Assembly: GCA_021777365.1 (NCBI GenBank)
Contig: JAJYDP010000090.1
Span: 1 to 11,980, forward strand
Length of the DNA: 11,980 nucleotides
From: Chloroflexota bacterium
GTDB lineage: Bacteria > Chloroflexota > Limnocylindria > Limnocylindrales > CSP1-4
Direction: 5' to 3'
This document shows, piece by piece, positions 1 to 7,626 of the stretch (positions are counted from its first letter, which is position 1; each line of letters opens with the position of its first letter). Both the position numbers and the translations under genes were made by a program. The notes beneath the pieces are model-generated. The model was given only the letters and a program-made list of their open reading frames with translations. It did not search any database and had not been told where the DNA came from.

Positions 1-2264
1 CCGCAGAGGATGCAGCGGGACTCGTCGACGTCGTACTGCTCGAGGACCCGCGGCTTGGGCATCAGGGCGCCGGTGGGGCAGGTCTCCGCGCAGCGACCGC
101 AGGAGACGCAGGGCGTGTCGTTCAGGCTCATGTCGAGCGGCGTGGTCACCAGGGTGTCCATGCCGATTCGCATGAAGTCGTAGCAGGCCGCGCCCACCAC
201 CTCGGCGCAGACCCGGGCGCACCGGCCGCAGTCGATGCAGCGCGCGGGCTCCCGGAGGATGAAGGCGTGGCTGTCGTCCCGGATGTAGTCGTGGTTGTAT
301 CCGGTGAAGCGGTTCTCCATCACGCTCCGGTAGCTGAGCCCGGTCCGTGCCGGCTCCAGCGTCTGGAGCGTGGTCCCGTACTCGATCCCCAGCCGCCGCA
401 GGTCGCAGTAGCCGATCGCCTCGCACGTGCACTGCAGGCACCGGCGCGCCTCGTCCATCGCCTCGGCCTGCGTGAACGGGATCTCGTACTCGACGTAGCT
501 GGCGGCACGCACGTCGGCGGGCATGACGCGGAGGCGATGCCGCGGCTCCTTCAGCTCCCCGGTGAAGGGCACGATGGAGAGGAAGGCCGGTTGCGGTTCG
601 GCGATGGTCTGGCGCGTGCGGATGTCGCCGAGGTCCATCCCCTTCAGGTACGCGTCGATGGCGTAGGCCGCGCGGCGTCCCTCGGCGATGGCCTGCACCA
701 CGGTGCTGGCGCCGATGCGCACGTCCCCGGTGCCGAAGACGCCGGGGCGGCCGGTCGAGAAGGTGACCGCGTCGGCCGCGAGACGGTTGCGGTTCGCCTT
801 GATCCCGTCCGCGCCGTGCTCGAGCCAGCCCAGGTCGGGGCCCTGGCCGATCGCCAGCAGGACCCGGTCGCACTCGATGACGAACTCCGTGCCGGGGACG
901 GGCTCCGGGCGGCGGCGGCCCGAGGCATCGGGGGCGCCCATCCGCATCCGCTGGAACTCCACGCCGGTGACGTGGTTGGCGTCGTCGGCGAGAACCCGGG
1001 TGGGGGCGGCCTGGAAGATGGCGCGCGCGCCCTCCTCGATCGCCTCGTGGACCTCGCTCGCCGCCGACATCTCCTTCATGTCGCGCCGGTAGACGAGCGT
1101 GACCTCCGTGGCGCCCTGGCGCAGGGAGGTGCGGGTGCAGTCCATCGAGGTGAACCCGCCGCCGATCACCACCACGCGGCTCCCGGCGTGGCCCGGGAAG
1201 GGCAGGCCCAGGGTGGCCGTGCGCAGGTACTCGAGGCCGTCGAAGACACCGTCGGCGTCCTCGCCCGGCACCCCGAGCTTGTTCGTGTCGTAGCAGCCGA
1301 CCGCCACGCAGACGGCGTCGTAGCCCTGGTCCTGGAGGTCCTCGATGGTGAAGTCCTTACCGAGCTCCCGGCCGCACTCGAAGCGCCCACCCAGGTCAAG
1401 GATCGCCTGGTACTCGCCGTCGACGATGCTGTCCTTGGGAAGCCGGTACTCCGGGATGCCGTACCGCAGCATCCCGCCCGGCTTCTCGTCCCGCTCGAGG
1501 ATGGTGACGTCGTGGCCGTCGATCAGCAGGTAGTAGGCGGCGGAGGCGCCGGCCGGGCCGCTCCCGATCACCGCCACGCGCTTGCCGCTCTTCGGCTGCA
1601 GCTCGTACGGGATGGGCGCCTTCTGGCCCTCCGCCTGCAGCCGCAGCACCTGGTCGCCCGCGTAACGGTGGCTGTCGCGGATCGCGATCGCCTCGTCGAC
1701 CTCGTCGCGCCGGCAGTGCTCCTCGCAGGGGGCCGGGCAGACGCGCCCCAGGATGCTGGGGAAGGGGATGGTCCGCTTGAAGATGCGCGCCGACTCGACG
1801 AACTCGCCCTCGGTGTTCGCCTTCAGGAAGCCCGGGATATCGATGTGGCTGGGGCACTTGTTCTGGCAGGGGGGCAGGCAGTACGCGTTGTGGTCGCTGA
1901 AGATCAGCTCCAGGTTGGTGCGGCGGAGCTCGCGGATGCGCGGCGTCTGGGTCCGCACCACCATGCCCGGCTCGGCGGCACGTGCGCAGCTGATGGGCGG
2001 GTGCTCCTCGCCCTCCAGCTCCACCACGCACATCCGGCAGGCGCCGAAGCCGGGGAGTTTCGGCTCGTAGCAGAGGGTGGGGATCTCGATGCCGTTGTCG
2101 CGGCAGATCTCCAGGATCGTCTGCCCCGCCCGGCCCGTGACCTGGCGCCCATCCACCTCGATCGTGAACGCCGGCGCCGACTGGGGTCGCTGCGGCGCGC
2201 TTGCCTCGAGGAAGCGCTCGGCGAGCGTCTGCGGCGTGGTCTGGATCTCGATCAGGTCGGCCAT
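1..2264 (-). CDS. GltD/NfnB-like FAD iron-sulfur oxidoreductase in the NuoG position (partial, 3' end off the window)
   Basis: 754 residues are visible from ATG 2264 and the frame is still open at position 1. Domains in order: a 2Fe-2S ferredoxin domain as in NuoG (about 33-105; C65, C76, C79, C93); a cysteine-rich region (H125, C129, C133, C137, then C176, C180, C184) like the N-terminal iron-sulfur domain of GltD and dihydropyrimidine dehydrogenase; an FAD Rossmann motif GSGPAG at 234-239; an NAD(P) Rossmann motif GGGFTS at 368-373; a second FAD motif, GTGDV at 511-515; a cysteine knot C609, C612, C614, C620; and two NuoG-like 4Fe-4S motifs (C676/679/682/686 and C719/722/725/729). C751 and C754 begin another cluster motif at the edge. 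It starts 12 bases after nuoF with no clear Shine-Dalgarno sequence. Inference: it replaces NuoG and passes electrons between a nicotinamide, the NuoF flavin and complex I. StnC-like and NfnB-like roles, or a longer fusion with a molybdopterin domain, are all possible. Confidence 0.85.
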   Translation of the reverse strand, partial: MADLIEIQTTPQTLAERFLEASAPQRPQSAPAFTIEVDGRQVTGRAGQTILEICRDNGIEIPTLCYEPKLPGFGACRMCVVELEGEEHPPISCARAAEPGMVVRTQTPRIRELRRTNLELIFSDHNAYCLPPCQNKCPSHIDIPGFLKANTEGEFVESARIFKRTIPFPSILGRVCPAPCEEHCRRDEVDEAIAIRDSHRYAGDQVLRLQAEGQKAPIPYELQPKSGKRVAVIGSGPAGASAAYYLLIDGHDVTILERDEKPGGMLRYGIPEYRLPKDSIVDGEYQAILDLGGRFECGRELGKDFTIEDLQDQGYDAVCVAVGCYDTNKLGVPGEDADGVFDGLEYLRTATLGLPFPGHAGSRVVVIGGGFTSMDCTRTSLRQGATEVTLVYRRDMKEMSAASEVHEAIEEGARAIFQAAPTRVLADDANHVTGVEFQRMRMGAPDASGRRRPEPVPGTEFVIECDRVLLAIGQGPDLGWLEHGADGIKANRNRLAADAVTFSTGRPGVFGTGDVRIGASTVVQAIAEGRRAAYAIDAYLKGMDLGDIRTRQTIAEPQPAFLSIVPFTGELKEPRHRLRVMPADVRAASYVEYEIPFTQAEAMDEARRCLQCTCEAIGYCDLRRLGIEYGTTLQTLEPARTGLSYRSVMENRFTGYNHDYIRDDSHAFILREPARCIDCGRCARVCAEVVGAACYDFMRIGMDTLVTTPLDMSLNDTPCVSCGRCAETCPTGALMPKPRVLEQYDVDESRCILC

Positions 2265-2276
2265 GCTGATACCCGG

Positions 2277-3632
2277 TCAGTGGGACGTCGCCGCCGCGAC
2301 CGTGGTCACGCGCAGCGGCTGGCAGACGCCGGCGGGACACGTGCCGGCGGAGAAGTGGGCGTCGAACTCGTCCCGGAAGTATCGCATCCCGCTGGTGAGC
2401 GGGTTGGGCGCCAGGATCCCGTGGCCGCAGAGCGAGCCGTCGCGGACGTCGGCCGAGAGGTCGAGCAGGAGCTGCGGATCGGCGGGGCGCGGACGTCCCG
2501 CCGTGGCCCGGTCCGCGATCTCGTAGAGGCGGCGGGTCCCGATGCGGCAGGGGATGCACTTGCCGCACGACTCGTCCGACATGAAGCGCTCCATGAGCCG
2601 GCCCAGCTCGACGAGGCAGGCGCGCTGGTCCACCACCAGGAGCTGCCCGGATCCCAGGCACGCACCGGCGGCGCCGAGGGCGACCGGGTCGAGCGGCGTG
2701 TCCAGGGCGGACTCGGGGAGGAAGCCGCCCGCCGGCCCGCCGACCAGCAGGGCCTTGAGGGTGCCCCCGGCCGCCATCCCGCCGCCCACGCGCTCCAGGA
2801 TCTCGCGGAGCGGGGTTCCCATGGGCACCTCGGCCACGCCGGTCTGCCGCGCGCTCCCCGCCAGCTGGACCAGCTTGGTCCCGGCCTGCCCGTTCCGGCC
2901 GGCCGCCGCGAATGCCTCGGCGCCGTGCCGGACGATCCAGGGGATCGCCGCCAGCGTCTCGACGTTGTTGACCACCGTCGGATGGCCGTCCAGGCCGCGG
3001 ACCGCGGGGTAGGGTGGCCGCTGCTCGGGCATGCCCCGGTCGGACCGCAGCGCGCGCAGGAGGACCGTCTCCTCGCCGAGCACGAACGCGCCGCGCAACG
3101 CTCGAACCTCGATCTGCAGGTCGACGCCGCGGCCGGACGAGTCGGCGCCCGCGGAGCCGGCACCCAGGTACCCGGCGTCCTCGGCCGCCGAGACGGCGGC
3201 CCGCAGCCGCTCGATCGCCAGGCCGTAGTCCGCCTTGACGGCGATGATCGCCTGCCGGGCACCCACGGCCCAGGCCGCCAGCGCGGTGCCCTCCACGACC
3301 GCGTGCGGGTCGAGCTCCATCAGCGTGCGGTCCACCAGCGCGCCGGGGTCCGCCTCGATGCCGTTGACCACCACGACGCGCTCGGGGTCGTCCTGCGCGC
3401 GGGCGACGCGCCACTTGTCGGCGGTCGGATATCCGGCACCACCGCGGCCCCGCAGGCCGGCGCGGGCCACGAGGTCCACCAGGGCCTCCGGGCCCGAGGC
3501 GAGCGCCTGCCGCCACGCGGCCCAGGCCCCGGCGAGCTCCGCCGACGCGAGGCCGGCTCCGGGGTCGTACTGGCCCAGAGTCTCCAGCGTGACGCGCGTC
3601 CACTCCGGCGGCGTGGCGAGGATGGCGACCAT
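2277..3632 (-). CDS. nuoF: NADH-quinone oxidoreductase subunit F (NADH/FMN subunit, HydB/FdhB-flavoured)
   Basis: 451 residues. This is the flavin subunit of complex I: it takes hydride from NADH onto FMN and passes electrons to a 4Fe-4S cluster (N3). Visible motifs: GLRGRGGAGYPTADKW at 59-74 (glycine-rich FMN/NADH loop), NGIEADPGALVDR at 90-102, HPTVVNNVETLA at 217-228, and cluster ligands C356, C359, C362 and C402. A CPAGVC motif at 432-437 resembles the tail of HydB/HndC/FdhB proteins, where it leads into an added ferredoxin domain; here the protein ends soon after. It lacks the N-terminal thioredoxin-like domain common in HydB. The start ATG overlaps the stop of the upstream I/E fusion by one base (TGATG), which implies coupled translation. 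The fold assignment is secure. The native electron partner, NuoG or the GltD-like protein downstream, is inferred from gene order. Confidence 0.95.
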   Translation of the reverse strand: MVAILATPPEWTRVTLETLGQYDPGAGLASAELAGAWAAWRQALASGPEALVDLVARAGLRGRGGAGYPTADKWRVARAQDDPERVVVVNGIEADPGALVDRTLMELDPHAVVEGTALAAWAVGARQAIIAVKADYGLAIERLRAAVSAAEDAGYLGAGSAGADSSGRGVDLQIEVRALRGAFVLGEETVLLRALRSDRGMPEQRPPYPAVRGLDGHPTVVNNVETLAAIPWIVRHGAEAFAAAGRNGQAGTKLVQLAGSARQTGVAEVPMGTPLREILERVGGGMAAGGTLKALLVGGPAGGFLPESALDTPLDPVALGAAGACLGSGQLLVVDQRACLVELGRLMERFMSDESCGKCIPCRIGTRRLYEIADRATAGRPRPADPQLLLDLSADVRDGSLCGHGILAPNPLTSGMRYFRDEFDAHFSAGTCPAGVCQPLRVTTVAAATSH

Positions 3633-4462
3633 CAGGCGCGCCCCACCGGAGTGGCGCCGGTCAGCGATCGGGCGAGCTGCGCGGCAGCGGCCGCGGTCAT
3701 CCCGGGCTGGCGTGCCCCATCGAGCGTCACCCACGGCGCCCCGCCGTTCTCGCCGTGGCAGTCCGCCGGCTCGAGCGAGACGGACCCGTCGGGCGTGGTG
3801 CCGCCCAACGGCACGCCCAGCGCGGCCTCGAGCGCCGACCGGATGGCCCCGCCTCCCGCCAGCGAGCAGGCCGGGCAGCGACAGATGCCGACCACGTGCC
3901 GGGTCGGGGGATCCAGGTGGAGGTGCCCGTAGAACGAGGCGGTGCCGTAGACCTCCGCGTACCAGGCGCCCGTGGCGTTCGCGATGTGCTTGATCGCGGC
4001 CACCGGGAGGTAGCCGTAGTGCGCCTGGGCCCGCTCCAGGATCGGGAGCATGCGGGCGGGATCGTGCTCCTCCTCCTCCAGGATCGCGTCCAGCGCGCCC
4101 GTGTCGACCGGCTCGAATGAGGCGAAGCTGGAATCCGGGACCGGGCGGCCGGAGCGGCGCAGCGCCAGCTCCTGCCGGCGCTCGGCGTACTGCTCGGGCG
4201 GGCCCCAGTGGACGTGGAAGCGGTCCTTGGTGTCGGTGCCGCCCATGTCGATGCACTCGATTGGGCAGGCCATGGCGCACTGGAAGCAGCTCTCGCATTT
4301 CAGCGCGCCCCACTCGTCGTAGAGCAGCTGGAGCCGCCCGCGGTGCCGCGGCGGGATGGAGGGGGTCTGCTCCGGGTACTGGACGGTGACCTTCGGCTGG
4401 AAGAAGCGGCGCAGCGTGAGGGTCATCCCCTTCACGATGCCGAGGCCGGGGACGGTGCTCAT
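3632..4462 (-). CDS. Fused NuoI (single-cluster) - NuoE protein
   Basis: 276 residues. Residues 1-75 match the N-terminal half of NuoI: GMTLTLRRFF at 12-21, a basic RGRLQLLYDEWG segment, then one 4Fe-4S motif (C56, C59, C62, C66, with P67 and an extra C70). The second CxxCxxCxxxCP motif of a normal NuoI is absent. Residues 71-125 are a charged linker. About 126-270 are a NuoE/24-kDa domain: ARMLPILERAQAHYGYLP at 136-153, then AEVYGTASFYGHLHL at 169-183, C194-x4-C199 with an extra C196, and TTPDGSVSLEPADC at 222-235. The usual fourth 2Fe-2S ligand is N239. The ATG overlaps the nuoH stop (ATGA), and no separate nuoE lies between nuoD and nuoH. Role: it should wire the NADH module (NuoE/F) directly to the N2-cluster arm. 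Function is inferred, but both domain identities are clear. Confidence 0.9.
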   Translation of the reverse strand: MSTVPGLGIVKGMTLTLRRFFQPKVTVQYPEQTPSIPPRHRGRLQLLYDEWGALKCESCFQCAMACPIECIDMGGTDTKDRFHVHWGPPEQYAERRQELALRRSGRPVPDSSFASFEPVDTGALDAILEEEEHDPARMLPILERAQAHYGYLPVAAIKHIANATGAWYAEVYGTASFYGHLHLDPPTRHVVGICRCPACSLAGGGAIRSALEAALGVPLGGTTPDGSVSLEPADCHGENGGAPWVTLDGARQPGMTAAAAAQLARSLTGATPVGRA

Positions 4463-5814
4463 GGTCGGACCACCAGGATGGCGAGCGCGGTCAGGAACAG
4501 GTTCACCAGCGAGGCGGGCAGCAGCCACTTCCAGGCCAGGCCCATCAGCTGGTCGATGCGGACGCGCGGCAGCGTGGCCCGCATCCAGACGAAGGTGAAG
4601 ACGAAGACGTAGGCCTTGGCGAAGAACCAGACGATCCCGAGCAGCGCATCGAGGTTCAGCAGCAGGTAGAGCAGCACGAGCCCGATCGCCAGGGGCACGA
4701 ACAGCAGGAGCCAGGTCCCGTACGCGCGGGCGAACGAGACGCGTGGGCGCAGCATCCAGGTGGGCAGCGCCAGCAGGAGCGACCCGACGAGCGGCAGCCC
4801 GACCAGGACGACCACCAGCGCGATCAGCGTGTCGATGGGCGTCAGCAGGAAGTGGACCGGCCAGGGCCACGGGATCGGCGCCGTCCAGCCGCCGAAGAAG
4901 AGCACGACCGCGAGCCCCGAGAGCAGGAAGACGTTGACGTACTCGGCGAAGAAGAAGAAGCCGAAGCGCATCCCGCTGTACTCGGTGGCGAACCCGGCCA
5001 CGATCTCGCTGTCGGCCTCGGTGAGGTCGAAGGGCGTGCGGTTCGCCTCGGCGGTCGCGGCGATGAAGAAGACCAGGAAGGCGAGCGGCTGGCGAACCAC
5101 GAACCAGTCGAGGAAGCTGCCCGACTGGGCCTGCACGATCCCGTTCAGGCTCATGGTGCCTGCCAGCATGATCACGCCGACCACCGAGAGGGTCAGCGGG
5201 ATCTCGTAGCTGACCAGCTGCGCGGCGCTGCGCAGGCCGCCCAGCAGCGAGTACTTGTTGAAGCTCGCCCAGCCGGCCATCAGCAGCCCGATCACCCCCA
5301 GGCCGCCCACGGCGAAGAAGTAGAGGAGACCCACGTTCATGTCCGCGCCGAAGAGCCCCGGCCCGAACGGGAGGACCATGAACGCCATCACGCTGGCCAC
5401 GAAGGTGGCCACCGGCGCGAGGGTGAAGACGCTGACGTCCACCCCGGTCGGCGTGAAGTCCTCCTTGGAGAGCACCTTGAGCCCGTGCACCACCGAGGCC
5501 AGGGTGCCCCATGGCCCGACCCGGTTGGGGCCGATCCGCAGGTTCATGAAGGCGATCACCTTCAGCTCCATGAAGATGATCACGAAGGCGGTCGGCACGG
5601 TGAACAGCAGGATGGCCGTGGCGGCCACGATGAAGCGAACGATCGCGATGTTGGCCAGGATCACCCCGCCCAGCCAGATCACGATGGCGGGGATGATCCC
5701 GGTCGCGATGCCGGCCACGATGATCACGACCAGGGCGACCAGTGTGCCCAGCAGGGGCACGACCACCCGGCCGGTCGGCGAGAGTCGGCCGCTCGGCTGC
5801 GCGACGACGCTCAC
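4459..5814 (-). CDS. nuoH: NADH-quinone oxidoreductase subunit H (membrane, quinone-site subunit)
   Basis: 451 residues, longer than most NuoH proteins (about 320-420). This integral membrane subunit forms the quinone-entry chamber with NuoB and NuoD and the first proton-channel segment. Signature NLRIGPNRVGPWG is at 91-103, preceded by MELKVIAFM, where the usual ER pair reads EL. Further along are LKVLSKEDFTP, the EANRTPFDL segment and EIVAGFATEYSG, all classic NuoH loop motifs. Many hydrophobic helices follow, ending in FTFVWMRATLPRVRIDQLM near the C-terminus. Residues 17-58 hold one or two hydrophobic segments ahead of the usual first helix. It starts at GTG 5814 with a GTGA overlap on the nuoD stop; a GGGCGGG stretch upstream may serve as ribosome site. 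It ends in an ATGA overlap with the I/E fusion. Confidence 0.96.
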   Translation of the reverse strand: MSVVAQPSGRLSPTGRVVVPLLGTLVALVVIIVAGIATGIIPAIVIWLGGVILANIAIVRFIVAATAILLFTVPTAFVIIFMELKVIAFMNLRIGPNRVGPWGTLASVVHGLKVLSKEDFTPTGVDVSVFTLAPVATFVASVMAFMVLPFGPGLFGADMNVGLLYFFAVGGLGVIGLLMAGWASFNKYSLLGGLRSAAQLVSYEIPLTLSVVGVIMLAGTMSLNGIVQAQSGSFLDWFVVRQPLAFLVFFIAATAEANRTPFDLTEADSEIVAGFATEYSGMRFGFFFFAEYVNVFLLSGLAVVLFFGGWTAPIPWPWPVHFLLTPIDTLIALVVVLVGLPLVGSLLLALPTWMLRPRVSFARAYGTWLLLFVPLAIGLVLLYLLLNLDALLGIVWFFAKAYVFVFTFVWMRATLPRVRIDQLMGLAWKWLLPASLVNLFLTALAILVVRP

Positions 5815-7025
5815 TTGTCGATCCCGCCCATCACGGGGTCCAGGCTGGCCATCACCGCCATGGTGTCCGCCAGCAGGTTGCCCGGCATGAGGGGCACCAC
5901 CGACTGGAGGTTCACGAACGAGGGATCGTGGATCCGGAAGCGGTACGGCTGGTCGGTGCCGTCGCTGATGGCGTAGCAGCCGTACTGCCCACGGGGACTC
6001 TCGATGGCGGCCCAGGCCCGGCCGGGGCGCGGGGTGATGCGGCGCGGCACGTTCGCCATCACCGGTCCGTCGGGCATGCGGTGGATCACCTGGTCGATGA
6101 TGTGGATGCTCTGCTTGATCTCGTCGACGCGCAGCATGTAGCGGGCGTACGAGTCGCCCTCGTTGCGTGTGGGGATCTCGAACTCCAGCTCCGGGTAGAC
6201 CCCGTACGGGTGGGCGCGGCGCACGTCGTAGGGGATCCCGGAGGCGCGGACATTGGGGCCGGTGAGCCCCATGTTGAGCGCCATCGCGCGGTCGACCGTC
6301 CCGAGACCGCGGGTCCGCCTGACGAAGATCTCGTTCTCGTTGAGCAGCGTGGTGTTGGCGTCGACCTCGCTCAGAGCGTGGCTCATCCAGTCACCCAGCC
6401 GGCTCAGGAACTCGTGGTTCAGATCGCCGTTGACGCCGCCGATCCGCATGTAGTTGAAGAGCATCCGCTGGCCGGTGAGCGCCGCCAGCATCTCCACGAT
6501 CTCGTCCCGCTCGATGAAGCCGTAGAGGATGGGGGTGAGGCCGCCCAGGTCGAGGGCCATCCAGCCCATGAAGAGGGCGTGGCTCGCGATCCGGTTCAGT
6601 TCGCAGGCGAGGACGCGGATGTACTCGGCCCGCCGCGGCACGCGCACGTCCATGAGCTGCTCGAAGGCCATCACCGGGGCGAGCTCGTTGAAGAGCGAGC
6701 TGATGTACTCGAGCGGGTCCGTGTAGGCGATGGCGTGGTGGTAGTCGGCGTTCTCCCCGAGCTTCTCGATCCCGCGGTGCAGGTAGCCCAGCACCGGGTC
6801 GATGTCGGAGACCCGCTCGCCCTCCAGCTTCACCACCAGCCGCAGCACGCCGTGGGTGGAGGGGTGCTGGGGGCCCATGTTCACGAGCATCTCGCCGTCG
6901 CGGAGGGTGTAGAACTCGGCCTCGCGCTCCGTGCGCGGGGCGTAGGGCGGGATCGCGTCGTAGATGGTGGCCGGTGTCTGGACCAGGACGGTCGGGTCGT
7001 CGAGTGAGGGGATCTGTGTAGCCAT
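5811..7025 (-). CDS. nuoD: NADH-quinone oxidoreductase subunit D (49-kDa, quinone-binding)
   Basis: 404 residues. Together with NuoB it forms the quinone-reduction site and is descended from the large subunit of NiFe hydrogenases. The signature LVNMGPQHPSTHGVLRL at 47-63 contains the quinone-site loop with its conserved histidine. CELNRIASHALFMGWMALD, then MRIGGVNGDL, and the C-terminal DPVMGGIDK (396-404) are all typical. The frame stays open further upstream, but ATG 7025 gives the normal N-terminus and lies 7 bases after the nuoC stop. The stretch further upstream overlaps nuoC and looks non-coding. NuoC and NuoD are separate proteins here, unlike the fused NuoCD of enterobacteria. The TGA stop overlaps the nuoH GTG start. 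Confidence 0.97.
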   Translation of the reverse strand: MATQIPSLDDPTVLVQTPATIYDAIPPYAPRTEREAEFYTLRDGEMLVNMGPQHPSTHGVLRLVVKLEGERVSDIDPVLGYLHRGIEKLGENADYHHAIAYTDPLEYISSLFNELAPVMAFEQLMDVRVPRRAEYIRVLACELNRIASHALFMGWMALDLGGLTPILYGFIERDEIVEMLAALTGQRMLFNYMRIGGVNGDLNHEFLSRLGDWMSHALSEVDANTTLLNENEIFVRRTRGLGTVDRAMALNMGLTGPNVRASGIPYDVRRAHPYGVYPELEFEIPTRNEGDSYARYMLRVDEIKQSIHIIDQVIHRMPDGPVMANVPRRITPRPGRAWAAIESPRGQYGCYAISDGTDQPYRFRIHDPSFVNLQSVVPLMPGNLLADTMAVMASLDPVMGGIDK

Positions 7026-7032
7026 GGCCTGC

Positions 7033-7626
7033 CTACCGTGCCCGGCTGCGCCGGATGGGCGCGACCGACTCGGCCGGGGTGTGCACCTGCTCCATGGGCC
7101 GCACGCCCAGGCCCGGCGAGCGCGCCGCGTCGTCCGCCAGGTAGAAGTCCTTCCGCAGCGGGAAGCTCGTGTAGTCCGGGGGCATGTAGATCCGCCGCAG
7201 GTCCCGGTTCCCCTCGAAGATGATCCCGAACATGTCGTACGCCTCGCGCTCCATCCACTCGGCGCCCTTCCAGAGGAACGTGGCGGAGGGGACTCGCGGG
7301 TCATCGCGGTCGAGGTCGACCACGATCACGCGGAGCCAGTCCGGCGTGGTCGACGACCAGAGGTGGTAGACGACCTGCATCGACTCGCCGGTGTCCACCC
7401 CGGCGAGGTCGGCCAGCACCTCGAAGCGGAAGGCGGGATCGTCGTGCAGCGTGCGGAGCACGTCCACCGTGGAGCCGGCCGCGATGCGGATCTCGGTCTG
7501 GTCGTGGCGCTGCCGGACCGACCCCTCCAGGACCGGTCCGAGGCGTTCCTCCAGGCGGCGCTTCAGCGCGGTGTCCGTGGCGATCCTCCCGTCAGCGCTC
7601 GGCCGGGACGCTCGGTCCCACGGCAC
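7033..7626 (-). CDS. nuoC: NADH-quinone oxidoreductase subunit C (30-kDa)
   Basis: 197 residues. This hydrophilic subunit of the connecting arm packs against NuoD and NuoB and carries no cofactor. The 30-kDa signature is clear: [17 protein letters not shown] at 124-140, followed by [19 protein letters not shown] at 142-160. Homology appears to start near residue 20. The only canonical start is GTG 7626, inside the last 35 bases of nuoB, with a GGTGGAGC stretch placed too close to be a good ribosome site. A better Shine-Dalgarno (GGGAGG, about 7585-7590 on this strand) lies just after the nuoB stop but is followed in frame only by ATC, ACG and later CTG, so the true start is uncertain. Stop TAG is 7 bases before nuoD. 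Confidence 0.95.
   Translation of the reverse strand: MPWDRASRPSADGRIATDTALKRRLEERLGPVLEGSVRQRHDQTEIRIAAGSTVDVLRTLHDDPAFRFEVLADLAGVDTGESMQVVYHLWSSTTPDWLRVIVVDLDRDDPRVPSATFLWKGAEWMEREAYDMFGIIFEGNRDLRRIYMPPDYTSFPLRKDFYLADDAARSPGLGVRPMEQVHTPAESVAPIRRSRAR

Noticed and set aside
1396..3603. A 735-codon minus-strand frame covering the nuoF/flavoprotein junction
   Set aside because: It is out of frame with both real genes, which show clear FMN, FAD and Fe-S motifs; its own product is low-complexity Arg/Gly/Pro-rich.
267..3932. A 1221-codon open frame on the plus strand
   Set aside because: It lies antisense to nuoF and the GltD-like gene, encodes an Ala/Arg/Gly/Val-rich sequence with no family motif, and is what a very GC-rich coding strand produces by lacking stop codons in the mirror frame.
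4852..5976. A 374-codon plus-strand frame rich in His, Asp and Glu
   Set aside because: It is the antisense shadow of nuoH, where hydrophobic codons read backwards become charged ones; no ribosome site or family match.
5811..7304. Long upstream extension of nuoD to 7304
   Set aside because: The first 93 codons overlap nuoC in another frame and look like a shadow; ATG 7025 gives the normal NuoD N-terminus right after the nuoC stop.
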